From Hadesarchaea archaeon (GTDB lineage: Archaea; Hadarchaeota; Hadarchaeia; Hadarchaeales; Hadarchaeaceae), in contig JACIWF010000056.1 in NCBI GenBank assembly GCA_014361095.1, positions 1 through 7,667 on the forward strand: 7,667 bases of DNA. The letters run 5' to 3'. Shown one piece after another: positions 1 through 6,329 of this stretch (its first letter is position 1; every line of letters begins with the position of its first letter). Below the pieces are notes generated by a model, which ran no database searches, was not told the DNA's origin, and worked only from the letters and a program-made list of their open reading frames with translations. The position numbers and the translations under genes are program-made.

Positions 1-43
1 ACTCAACCAAGGCGTCGATGCCGGGTTTTATTATTTCGTACAT
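1..43 (-). CDS. Partial gene at window edge, N-terminus only, unidentified
   Basis: An ATG on the minus strand at 43 opens a frame that reads MYEIIKPGIDALVE and runs off the left edge, so only 14 codons are visible. It lies 75 bp downstream of the FrhB-like gene on the same strand and may be the next operon member or may have its own promoter, because a TATA-like box sits about 30 nt upstream. No good Shine-Dalgarno site is seen. The I-x-x-P-G-I-x-x-x-V-x pattern resembles the start of the urea-carboxylase/KipA-type (allophanate hydrolase subunit 2, PxpC-like) family, but 14 residues are far too few for an assignment. Confidence 0.45.
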   Translation of the reverse strand, partial: MYEIIKPGIDALVE

Positions 44-73
44 GGTATTTCAAAAATATTTGAACTACTACCA

Positions 74-83
74 TATAAATATA
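74..83 (-). promoter_or_regulatory. TATA-like box before the edge gene
   Basis: The ten bases are all A/T and read TATATTTATA on the minus strand. They end 30 nt before the ATG at 43. The spacing matches the TATA-like boxes before two other minus-strand genes in this window. An imperfect palindrome (TTCAAA, 4 nt, TTTGAA; 49-64) lies between the box and the ATG and could be an operator, although such palindromes are common in A/T-rich DNA. Confidence 0.3.
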
Positions 84-118
84 GGGGTTGCCACGATGTC
101 TGAAATTGCTGGTTTAAA

Positions 119-1267
119 CTAGATATGGCAGATTCCCTTGTCCGACTCGATTGGCTCGGCTATTGTTTCACCGGAAGGTTGCTCCAGCCAAACTGGCAAC
201 ACCTTTTTCTCCCTTCGCAGGGCTTCGATGGCTTGAGCAGCCGAGGTTTTCTTTTTCAGAGCCCCCTGCCTTATTCCCTCTAAACCTGGTTGCACGCTAG
301 CGAGATCGATCACGGAGAATTTGCCCAACTTTCCCGCTTCAGCGAAGGCCTCTTCTCCTAATTCCGTCCTTATCAGCACGGTTGATCGTCCCGCAGGTGA
401 GCCCACATAGCCGATTGAGATATCGGCCATTTCAGCGGAGAAGTTCGAGCAGATCCGGCAGGGCAGATCAATGTACTTTCTTATCTCCCTGAGCGGAAGC
501 TCTCGTGAGGGGCCGTGCTTTAAGTAGATGATTAATTTCTCGTTCTTCAGGTCAAACTTGTTCACAGAGGCCAATGGTATCTGGAGGCTTTTTTCAACGA
601 TATTTTTGAAAAAGTCTTCATACTTGAAGACACCGCTGCAGAACAAGCCTACTCGGAGCTTAATCGCGTCCGAGATATGCTCGTTTCTGGGCGTTGAGAG
701 CCCCATCCTCCTTGAGGCAATTATCTGGCAAGGTGTCCCGACCACGGCGACTTTTTTTCGATAGTACATGTTCACCGCTTCGCGTAGCCCAAGCGATATC
801 GGCCCTCGCGAGTATTTGGTCCCGGCGCATTCCAAAACCTCTTTTGGAGTTGTGGCCACCCTGACCACAGGGTACCATGGTGCTTCAGCGGTTCCGGTGA
901 CGATCGCCGCATCTATGTATCCTATTTCAAGCAATGAGCTGAGCAATGCGGTCACGGCGCCACCGTCTTGGGCACGGATTTTAACGCCGGGATCATTGGC
1001 TTCCACCGAGAGGGCGTGCTTGTAAGTACCGATCAGCTCATCATTGGGAGGGGTACCGAAGACTTGGGTCTGCAGGCTACTTGGATCAACTACCTCCGGG
1101 CAGGTGCCGTAACAGATGCCGCAGTTGATGCAGACACCCTTCAACGCTGGTTTTTCATTAACCCTCTCCAGAGCCTGTACGGGACATGTTGCCACGCAGC
1201 TGCCGCAGCCTATGCAGTAGTCAGGAGTCACGACATCCTTGAGCAGATGCTGCCAGACCTTTACCAT
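119..1267 (-). CDS. FrhB/FdhB-type iron-sulfur flavoprotein with N-terminal 2[4Fe-4S] domain
   Basis: A 382-residue cytoplasmic protein of the coenzyme F420 hydrogenase/dehydrogenase beta-subunit family. Residues 18-28 and 46-56 hold two CxxCxxCxxxCP clusters (C18, C21, C24, C28; C46, C49, C52, C56), a bacterial-type 2[4Fe-4S] ferredoxin domain. The FrhB core follows: QDGGAVTALL at 100-109, VGTPCQI at 176-182, LFCSG around C210, and a CRIC pair at C270/C273 followed by ADISIG. Family members bind flavin and move electrons between ferredoxin and F420, NAD(P)H or a partner enzyme. The electron partner here cannot be read from sequence. The start at 1267 is chosen because AGAGGA (1274-1279) precedes it and the upstream extension would run into gcvT. 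The gene begins 1 bp after the gcvT stop, so the two are probably translated together. Inferred role: redox partner of the methyl-transfer operon, perhaps for corrinoid reactivation or folate one-carbon reduction. Confidence 0.85.
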   Translation of the reverse strand: MVKVWQHLLKDVVTPDYCIGCGSCVATCPVQALERVNEKPALKGVCINCGICYGTCPEVVDPSSLQTQVFGTPPNDELIGTYKHALSVEANDPGVKIRAQDGGAVTALLSSLLEIGYIDAAIVTGTAEAPWYPVVRVATTPKEVLECAGTKYSRGPISLGLREAVNMYYRKKVAVVGTPCQIIASRRMGLSTPRNEHISDAIKLRVGLFCSGVFKYEDFFKNIVEKSLQIPLASVNKFDLKNEKLIIYLKHGPSRELPLREIRKYIDLPCRICSNFSAEMADISIGYVGSPAGRSTVLIRTELGEEAFAEAGKLGKFSVIDLASVQPGLEGIRQGALKKKTSAAQAIEALRREKKVLPVWLEQPSGETIAEPIESDKGICHI

Positions 1268-1268
1268 A

Positions 1269-2387
1269 CTATTTCCTCTTAAAACCGTATTTTTCGGGAT
1301 TATAAAAGGGCCACTCCACAACCTCAGCTTTCCTTTTTCTGTTGTGAATTTCTATTGAGAGCGTGTCACCAACCTTGACATCGGGAGGAACATAACCCAT
1401 TGCAATCCCCTTTTTCAGAAGTGGCGAGAAGGTGCCCGATGAGACCCAGCCAATCTTTTCATCTTCTCTGAAGATGCTGTAGCCTTGTCTTGGTATACCT
1501 GGCTCGAGCATCCGCAGCCCGATTCTAACCTTCTTCAGCCCAGATTTCTTTTGTTCCAGCAACGCCTCACGGCCGATGAAATCACCCTTGTCAAGTTTGA
1601 CCGCAAATTCTATTCTGGCTTCAAGGGGCGATATCTCCTCAGTGAGGTCGTTTCCGTACAAGCACAGGCCGGCTTCGAGGCGCAGGGTATCTCGGGCACC
1701 GAGACCACAAGGTTTGACTCCATATTCTTTCCCGGCCTCCAAAATGGCTTTCCAAAGCCCCGCGGCCCTTTTGGGATTGGCCTGGGGCTCGTCCAGTAGA
1801 AACATTTCCAGTCCATCTTCTCCAGTATACCCTGTCCTGCTGGCGAGAGATTCTGTACCGGCGATATTAACCCAGCTGGCTCTGAATCTTTTTATCTTGG
1901 TGAGATCGAAGTCGGTCAACTTTTGCAGCGTTGATATGGCCTTCGGCCCCTGCAGGGCGAAAAGCGTCGTCGTCATGGTTATGTCCTCAATTTTCGCATC
2001 AAAATTATTCTTCTGGGCGAACCAGTTTCCTATTTTTTCAACGTTAGCTGCGTTACAGACCACAAGATAGTCATTTTCAGCCAGGCGATAGACCAAGATG
2101 TCGTCGCGAGTCCCTCCTTGCTCGTTGGTCACCGTCGAATACTGGCTGCCCAATATTTCAAGCTTGGAGACATCGTTGGTCGTCACCGTTTGAAGAAATT
2201 TCAGCGCTTCTTGACCGCTGACTTTAAACTCCCCCATGTGGCTGACGTCAAAAAGTCCCGCCGCTTCCCGAACGGCCATGTGTTCTTCGGCCAAGCTTGT
2301 GTAGGACAGCGGCATCTCCCATCCCGCGAACTCAATCAGCTGCGCGCCTAGGGAGCGATGGATATCAGCTATGTGAAGCTGTTTCAT
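1269..2387 (-). CDS. gcvT: GcvT-type aminomethyltransferase (glycine cleavage T-protein family)
   Basis: A full-length 372-residue T-protein. In the glycine cleavage system this enzyme moves the aminomethyl carbon from lipoyl H-protein to tetrahydrofolate, releasing ammonia and 5,10-methylene-THF. Family signatures are intact: FAGWEMPLSY at 20-29, GLFDVSHMGE at 44-53, TTNDVSKL at 69-76, NEQGG at 88-92 followed by the Asp pair D95/D96 (the catalytic Asp position in T-proteins), SRTGYTGEDG at 183-192, GLGARDTLRLEAG at 228-240, and SPLEA at 253-257. No gcvH, gcvP or lipoamide dehydrogenase gene is in the window. The gene instead follows an MttB-family gene by about 100 bp and is followed 1 bp later by the FrhB-like gene. 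It may be an ordinary T-protein encoded away from its partners, or a folate-linked one-carbon acceptor for this operon. The conserved motifs favour true T-protein chemistry over the divergent demethylases (DmdA, sarcosine or dimethylglycine dehydrogenase) of the same fold. Confidence 0.92.
   Translation of the reverse strand: MKQLHIADIHRSLGAQLIEFAGWEMPLSYTSLAEEHMAVREAAGLFDVSHMGEFKVSGQEALKFLQTVTTNDVSKLEILGSQYSTVTNEQGGTRDDILVYRLAENDYLVVCNAANVEKIGNWFAQKNNFDAKIEDITMTTTLFALQGPKAISTLQKLTDFDLTKIKRFRASWVNIAGTESLASRTGYTGEDGLEMFLLDEPQANPKRAAGLWKAILEAGKEYGVKPCGLGARDTLRLEAGLCLYGNDLTEEISPLEARIEFAVKLDKGDFIGREALLEQKKSGLKKVRIGLRMLEPGIPRQGYSIFREDEKIGWVSSGTFSPLLKKGIAMGYVPPDVKVGDTLSIEIHNRKRKAEVVEWPFYNPEKYGFKRK
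1274..1279 (-). promoter_or_regulatory. Ribosome binding site that fixes the FrhB-like start
   Basis: AGAGGA on the minus strand ends 6 nt before the ATG at 1267 and lies inside the last codons of gcvT. It supports 1267 rather than an in-frame start at 1321, which would overlap gcvT by more than 50 bp. Confidence 0.6.
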
Positions 2388-2489
2388 GTTATCCCATCAC
2401 ATCTCTTTTCGTTTCTTTATTAGTTTTCGGTTTTAAGTTTGGTTTTGTCAAGTTATTCATCAAGAATTTCGGGAGGAGAGTTTAGGCAC

Positions 2490-3929
2490 TTAAGAGGACA
2501 TTTTTAATGCGTCTTTCTCCGCTCTTTTGACGATCTCGCTTAGCTTCGTTTGTACATCCTTGGGCAGCGGGGTGGGTTGGTGTTCCCGTAAGATATTTTG
2601 TGCCATCTCTCTGGCCCTCTGAGCCATATCCTTTTTTCCTTCCTTCTCCCAAATCCAGACCGAGCTTCTATCGGTAATCACGGCATCTTGGATCTCCTTC
2701 TTATAATGTTTTAGCGTGTGTTCGGTGGCTATGAAGCTCCCTCCGGGTCCAGTTTTACATATCAGGTCGACGCTTAGAGTTTCCTCGTTCACTTCAATGC
2801 CTTGAGCAATTCTTGAGACCATGCGCATGATTTCCCAGTCGATCAGGGCTTCTTCATAGGAGATTCCTCTTGAGGCCAGGGAAGATCCAATTCCCATCAC
2901 CATGTGGTTTCCAGTCATTGTTGTATAGAGCGCGGACAGCGCCATCTCGTAGCCCGCCTGAGCATCGGGCAACTTGGAGTCCGTGGCCACACCCACCCAG
3001 GTTGGTATCCCGTAAAAGCGGCCGAGCTGGGCGTTTGCAGCGATCGCAAAAACCCGTTCAGGACAGCCGCAGAGGGCCTCGGCCTTCTTCATGTCCATGA
3101 CGTGTGAGAGCCCAATCGAATAGGCAACTGGAATCCCTGGCTTGATCAGTTCGAGGAGCGTGATGCCGCTTAGGACATCCGCGTTGGCAACGGCCAGCGA
3201 CCCCGCCATCGTTACTGGGCCAGTTGCCCCGATGATGGCCTCAGTGGCTACGAGGCAGGGCAGACCTTTAGAGGCCAGTTCAAACCAGACATCAAGGGCA
3301 ATGGCGCAATGCTGCAAAGGGCTCACAGCGCAACCGGCGCCGAAAATTAATGGATTCTTTATAAGCTCTTCCTCTCCTCCTTGGACAACGCTGGCCATCT
3401 CAAAGACATTTCTTGCACCGGTTCCGGAGTATAGGTTCTGTTCCAGGAATTTTGAGCTGTTGTTGACCATCGCTTCGAACTCGTGCTCTGCCGAGACCAT
3501 TGGGTTTACATCCCGGGCCATCGGCGGCGTTATGAACCAGACGTCATCCAAGACGTCAGCAAACCTTGCCCACTCCGCCACATCCTTTTTAGTGGTTTCC
3601 CTGACCTTTCCTGTTTCTAGGTCCACTATCAGAGGCCCACCCATCATCCCCCAGTATGACTTGTCATCACCGACAACGAAGTCGTGTTTCCTCTCTCTCC
3701 CCGCAAGTCTAAATTTTCCCGGTATCTTTTGCAGGGCATCCTTAACCAGATATTCCGGTAGCTTGGCGATCTTGGTCTTGTAGTCCACCTCTGCCCCGGC
3801 CTTTTCGAGTATTTTTAGGGCCATCTCTCTTTCATACCAGACTCCAGCCCGTTCCATTATTTCCAAAGAGGCTTGATGTATGCCGGAGAGTTCGTCTTTG
3901 GTGAACGGTTCAATCAGTTTTCTAGTCAT
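2490..3929 (-). CDS. MttB-family (COG5598) methylamine/betaine:corrinoid methyltransferase, non-pyrrolysine
   Basis: A 479-residue cytoplasmic protein of the trimethylamine methyltransferase MttB superfamily, close to the usual length of about 470-490. Members transfer a methyl group from a quaternary or tertiary amine to Co(I) of a partner corrinoid protein. Recognisable stretches are GGPLIVDLETGKVR (97-110), the central FGAGCAVSPLQH (196-207), ATGPVTMAGSLA (235-246), and TDSKLPDAQAGYE (316-328) with the segment after it. In archaeal trimethylamine enzymes pyrrolysine lies near residue 334. Here the whole frame is sense codons and ends in TAA, placing it with non-pyrrolysine homologs, whose known members act on glycine betaine, proline betaine, carnitine or gamma-butyrobetaine. 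The substrate cannot be named. The ATG at 3929 follows an AGAAGGG site and overlaps the corrinoid gene stop by 8 bp. A TTG at 3947 is a less likely start. Confidence 0.9.
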   Translation of the reverse strand: MTRKLIEPFTKDELSGIHQASLEIMERAGVWYEREMALKILEKAGAEVDYKTKIAKLPEYLVKDALQKIPGKFRLAGRERKHDFVVGDDKSYWGMMGGPLIVDLETGKVRETTKKDVAEWARFADVLDDVWFITPPMARDVNPMVSAEHEFEAMVNNSSKFLEQNLYSGTGARNVFEMASVVQGGEEELIKNPLIFGAGCAVSPLQHCAIALDVWFELASKGLPCLVATEAIIGATGPVTMAGSLAVANADVLSGITLLELIKPGIPVAYSIGLSHVMDMKKAEALCGCPERVFAIAANAQLGRFYGIPTWVGVATDSKLPDAQAGYEMALSALYTTMTGNHMVMGIGSSLASRGISYEEALIDWEIMRMVSRIAQGIEVNEETLSVDLICKTGPGGSFIATEHTLKHYKKEIQDAVITDRSSVWIWEKEGKKDMAQRAREMAQNILREHQPTPLPKDVQTKLSEIVKRAEKDALKMSS

Positions 3930-4581
3930 TTTCCCTTCTCCCAACAAGTCTTTTACATTCCTCTATCCCTATCAAGGCGTCACCAGCAAATGCATCCGCA
4001 CCGATGCTTTGGGCAAACTCAGCTGTTACCGGAGCGCCACCGACGATGGTCTTAGCTTTCAAACCGGCGTTCTTTAGAGCCGCGATGATCGTGCTCATGA
4101 ACTGCATCGTGACGGTTAGCAGGGCGGACATGGCGACAATGTCGGCATTAACCTCTCTTGCCTTTTCCACGAATTTCTGGATCGGAACGTCTCTTCCAAG
4201 GTCATAAACTTCAAAACCGGCGCCACTGAGGAGGGCTTTCACCAGGTTCTTGCCTATATCGTGCATATCTCCCATCACAGTACCAATGACAATTCTACCC
4301 AGCGACTCAGATCTGTTTTTCCTCTGCAGAAGTTCGGGCTCCAAAAGTTTGTACGATTTTTGGAAGGCCTCGGCACAGACCATTATTTCTGGGAGAAAGT
4401 ACTCGCCTTTTTCGAATTTATTTCCGGCTTCTCGCAACGCCTTTATCGATCCTTCATTAAGCACCACAAGTGGATCGATTCCCTTTTTCATGGCTTCTTT
4501 CGTGTATTCTTCAGCACCGTTTATGTTAAAATTCAAAATCGCTTCATAAATCTTTTTAATAATTTCCTCGTTTTCAGCCAT
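3922..4581 (-). CDS. Methyltransferase corrinoid protein (MtbC/MttC/MtgC-like)
   Basis: A 219-residue cobalamin-binding methyl carrier. Residues about 1-90 form the helical cap domain typical of methionine-synthase-like B12 proteins. The Rossmann-type B12 domain begins near residue 95. GDMHDIGKN at 104-112 contains D-x-H-x-x-G, in which H107 is the predicted lower axial ligand to cobalt. The other B12 signatures follow: S152 in MSALLT (151-156) and GGAPV at 181-185. The length and C-terminal GADAFAGDA match the MtaC/MtbC/MttC/MtgC group, whose members receive the methyl group from an MtxB enzyme. It is the first gene of the minus-strand operon, and its stop overlaps the methyltransferase start by 8 bp (ATGACTAG), consistent with coupled translation of partners. 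The Shine-Dalgarno site is weak, and a TATA-like box sits 28 nt upstream, so the leader may be very short. No RamA-type reactivation protein is in the window. Confidence 0.92.
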   Translation of the reverse strand: MAENEEIIKKIYEAILNFNINGAEEYTKEAMKKGIDPLVVLNEGSIKALREAGNKFEKGEYFLPEIMVCAEAFQKSYKLLEPELLQRKNRSESLGRIVIGTVMGDMHDIGKNLVKALLSGAGFEVYDLGRDVPIQKFVEKAREVNADIVAMSALLTVTMQFMSTIIAALKNAGLKAKTIVGGAPVTAEFAQSIGADAFAGDALIGIEECKRLVGRREND

Positions 4582-4609
4582 TTATCTCGTTAGTTTTTAG
4601 TTTAACAAT

Positions 4610-4617
4610 TATTTAAA
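4610..4617 (-). promoter_or_regulatory. TATA-like box before the corrinoid-protein gene
   Basis: TTTAAATA on the minus strand ends 28 nt before the ATG at 4581. If the organism is archaeal, transcription would begin a few bases before the start codon, which fits the weak Shine-Dalgarno site. It is the candidate promoter of the whole methyltransferase operon. No convincing bacterial -35/-10 pair was seen here. Confidence 0.35.
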
Positions 4618-4731
4618 ATAAAAGGATAGAGTCCAAAATTTGAGATTTCAGTTGCGCAGCAGTCTTCAGTTTAACCTTCATCAGCTTAGGGCGGTGCTCC
4701 GGTATATGAAGATATGTAAAAAGAATTGTTT

Positions 4732-4835
4732 TTATTCAAGTAACTATTATGGTTACACAAGGATTGAGATGGTGGGTTCGCTAAGAGAACAGATCACTGC
4801 GCACGAGATAAAAGTATTGATTATTCAAGGTAACT
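4732..4835 (+). repeat. Imperfect direct repeat pair in the divergent region
   Basis: TTATTCAAGTAACT at 4732-4745 recurs as TTATTCAAGGTAACT at 4821-4835, differing by one inserted G. The copies are about 89 bp apart. They could be paired binding sites for a regulator of the divergent genes. With one pair only, chance is not excluded. Confidence 0.35.
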
Positions 4836-4856
4836 TTACAAGAATCGGAAAGGAAA

Positions 4857-4895
4857 ACCTTGGAATGAGACACATCTGCCGAGGTCCATCTCATT
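4857..4895 (+). promoter_or_regulatory. Possible structured leader (interlocked stems) before the PreA-like gene
   Basis: ACCTTGG (4857-4863) can pair with CCGAGGT (4879-4885, one G-U pair). The next seven bases, AATGAGA (4864-4870), pair perfectly with TCTCATT (4889-4895). The pairings cross, so they form either a pseudoknot or two alternative hairpins. The element ends 14 nt before the ribosome binding site, where folding could affect translation. It matches no riboswitch class that I recognise. Confidence 0.25.
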
Positions 4896-4924
4896 TCGTT
4901 AGTAAAATGGGAGGGTGATAGAAG

Positions 4925-6097
4925 ATGGATATAGATCTTTCCGTAAGGTTTGCCGGACTGGAATTGAAAAATCCAATAATAGCTGCCGCTTCGGAGTTTT
5001 CCAGAAATGGGGCGGCGATAAAGAAACTCTCAGAGTATGGCCCTGCCGCGATAGTGACCAAGACCATTGTCGCTCAGCCGGTCCCGCATGTCAGGCCTTG
5101 TTATGCGGCGATCGAGGGCGGATTCATAAACTGTGTTTCGGGAAGCGACCTCTCAGCTGATCAATGGTTCAAGGAGGAGATTAAGGTGGCTAAAGAAGGG
5201 GAGGCAAAGATAATAGCGAGCATAGCTGGCAGATTTCTCGAGGAGAGCATAGAGCTGGCAAAAAAAGCTGAAGAAGCCGGAGCCGACATGATAGAGTACG
5301 CTACGGCATGCCCGCACTTAGCCGAAATATACAATACCATGTTTCCGGGATCCATGGGGCCGCCAGAGGTTCACAATCCCGAGCCCTTGGCTAAGACGCT
5401 GTCCGAAATAAAAAAAGCCGTTAGCGTGCCGGTCATGCCAAAGTTCAGTGCCATATTTTACATAGATGCGGTGAAGTGGGCGAAGGCCTCAGAAAAAGCA
5501 GGAGCAGATGCCATCGCTGCTGCTGATGCTCTAGGACCGATTCTTCGGATAGACATAGAGACCGGTCAACCTGTTCTCGGCGGCCCGAAGGGGAGCGGTG
5601 GGCTCACAGGGCCGGCAATCAAGCCCCTCGTCTTAAAGATGGTTCTGGACATGGCAGAGAACGTTAATATTCCCATATTAGGTGTTGGAGGCGTTAGCAG
5701 TTGGAGTGACGCTGTGGAGTACTTTATGGCGGGGGCAACCTGCGTTGGACTGGCTTCTGCTGTTCACCTGAGAGGACCGAAAATTATTCAACAAATCTTA
5801 GACGGCGTTAAAAAATTTATGGCAGACAGAGGTTATTCTTCCTTAACTGAAATCAGGGGCCTCACTCACCGGAGAATAAAAGAGAGAGAAAGCAAAGGTA
5901 AACAACTAATCACCACTTCCAAGGTGCCAGAGATTGATATAGATAAATGCAATGCTTGCGGAATTTGTCAAAAGGCCTGCATATATGAAGCCATAAAGAT
6001 CGATGAGTTCGCCAGAATCGACCCGGCGAAATGTTTTGGTTGTAGACTATGTGTAACAGTATGTCCAACTAAGGCTTTATCGCTGGATTATTATTAA
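4925..6097 (+). CDS. PreA/dihydroorotate-dehydrogenase-like flavoprotein with C-terminal 2[4Fe-4S] ferredoxin
   Basis: A 390-residue cytoplasmic protein. Residues 1 to about 310 are an FMN-binding TIM barrel of the dihydroorotate/dihydropyrimidine dehydrogenase family: KNPIIAAASEFSRNG (15-29), the conserved Lys of PKFS (K173), TGPAIKP (228-234), and the phosphate loop GVGGV (253-257). The tail holds two [4Fe-4S] motifs: C342, C345, C348, C352 and C370, C373, C376, C380. This layout is that of PreA, the FeS/FMN subunit of NAD-dependent dihydropyrimidine dehydrogenase, but the PreT partner is absent. The active-site segment is EYATACPH (124-131). The catalytic Cys129 is kept, but the Asn of the usual N-x-S-C-P motif is Ala126. 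The usual A-I-N-T stretch reads A-A-D-A (199-202), so a second substrate-site Asn-Thr is changed. A true pyrimidine dehydrogenase is therefore doubtful. The start at 4925 follows GGAGGGTGAT. Being divergent from the methyltransferase operon, it may supply or accept electrons for that pathway. Confidence 0.85.
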   Translation: MDIDLSVRFAGLELKNPIIAAASEFSRNGAAIKKLSEYGPAAIVTKTIVAQPVPHVRPCYAAIEGGFINCVSGSDLSADQWFKEEIKVAKEGEAKIIASIAGRFLEESIELAKKAEEAGADMIEYATACPHLAEIYNTMFPGSMGPPEVHNPEPLAKTLSEIKKAVSVPVMPKFSAIFYIDAVKWAKASEKAGADAIAAADALGPILRIDIETGQPVLGGPKGSGGLTGPAIKPLVLKMVLDMAENVNIPILGVGGVSSWSDAVEYFMAGATCVGLASAVHLRGPKIIQQILDGVKKFMADRGYSSLTEIRGLTHRRIKERESKGKQLITTSKVPEIDIDKCNACGICQKACIYEAIKIDEFARIDPAKCFGCRLCVTVCPTKALSLDYY

Positions 6098-6179
6098 GTG
6101 GCTTTGTCAAACTTGGAAAAAGTTGATTATAATCCCGCCTGATGAAAGGGAACCGATGAAGGAAACTAGAAATAGGAAT

Positions 6180-6310
6180 AAAAAAGACCACCGTTAAATT
6201 CACATTCGTTTTTGGCTCTTGATGTAATATTGACTTTCAAAAGGCTGGCTGCACCCTAGTTATCCTTCAAAGAAGTTTGGGACGGTGGTTAGGTGAACCC
6301 GCCCACCGTC
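6180..6310 (-). terminator. Possible terminator with competing stems downstream of the opine dehydrogenase
   Basis: Read on the minus strand, GACGGTGG (6310-6303) pairs with CCACCGTC (6288-6281) as an 8-bp stem with a 14-nt loop. The same middle arm, as ACCACCGT (6289-6282), can instead pair with ACGGTGGT (6194-6187). That arm is followed after one C by six Ts (6185-6180). The arrangement resembles anti-terminator/terminator alternatives, but the second pairing spans an 87-nt loop and there is no downstream gene to regulate on this strand. It probably serves simply to end transcription. Confidence 0.3.
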
Positions 6311-6329
6311 ACTAGAATTGGTTAACTCA

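Larger units (their letters stand above)
4582..4924. other. Divergent intergenic region between the methyltransferase operon and the PreA-like gene
   Basis: These 343 bp should hold both divergent promoters. The left side carries the TATA-like box of the corrinoid gene. The middle has a weak A/T hairpin (TAAAAA 4717-4722 with TTTTTA 4729-4734), a short inverted repeat GTAAC/GTTAC (4740-4744, 4752-4756), and an imperfect direct repeat. The right side has two overlapping 7-bp pairings just ahead of the PreA-like ribosome binding site (GGAGGGTGAT, 4910-4919). The region contains an open frame (4640-4918) with no recognisable protein features, and I do not consider it a gene. No riboswitch of a known class, in particular no cobalamin box, was recognised. 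Confidence 0.5.

Noticed and set aside
1576..2070. A plus-strand frame of 164 codons antisense to gcvT, and similar antisense frames at 528-764, 968-1282 and 6877-7302.
   Set aside because: Each lies fully opposite a conserved gene and shows no ribosome site or recognisable protein motif.
2388..2489. A TTGACA hexamer (minus strand, 2447-2452) before gcvT that resembles a bacterial -35 box.
   Set aside because: No -10 hexamer occurs at 16-18 nt and the surrounding DNA is simply A-rich on that strand. A separate gcvT promoter is possible but unsupported.
3142..3783. A long plus-strand frame (213 codons) antisense to the MttB-family gene.
   Set aside because: It is a shadow of the strongly supported minus-strand gene. 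Its translation is rich in Ser and Pro with no domain features.
2490..3929. Pyrrolysine in the MttB-family protein.
   Set aside because: The gene has no in-frame TAG and is full length. TAG is used as a normal terminator by three neighbouring genes.
4750..4785. An 11-codon frame reading MVTQGLRWWVR with tandem Trp codons, like an attenuator leader peptide.
   Set aside because: It has no Shine-Dalgarno site, no terminator/anti-terminator hairpins and no tryptophan gene nearby, so it is probably chance.
4640..4918. A 92-codon plus-strand frame in the divergent spacer, including an inner 49-codon version from 4769 with a possible AAGGA site.
   Set aside because: The composition is not protein-like, no family resemblance is seen, and its last codons are made by the ribosome binding site of the PreA-like gene. 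It may be a leader ORF, but the sequence gives no positive support.
6118..6180. GATGA-type boxes with CTGA further on, recalling archaeal C/D-box RNAs.
   Set aside because: The boxes are about 200 nt apart with poor matches, so the 50-60 nt C/D architecture is not met.
6281..6310. A tRNA-like T-arm (GGGTTCA on the minus strand) in the convergent spacer.
   Set aside because: No matching acceptor, D or anticodon stems surround it. The 8-bp hairpin explains the sequence better.
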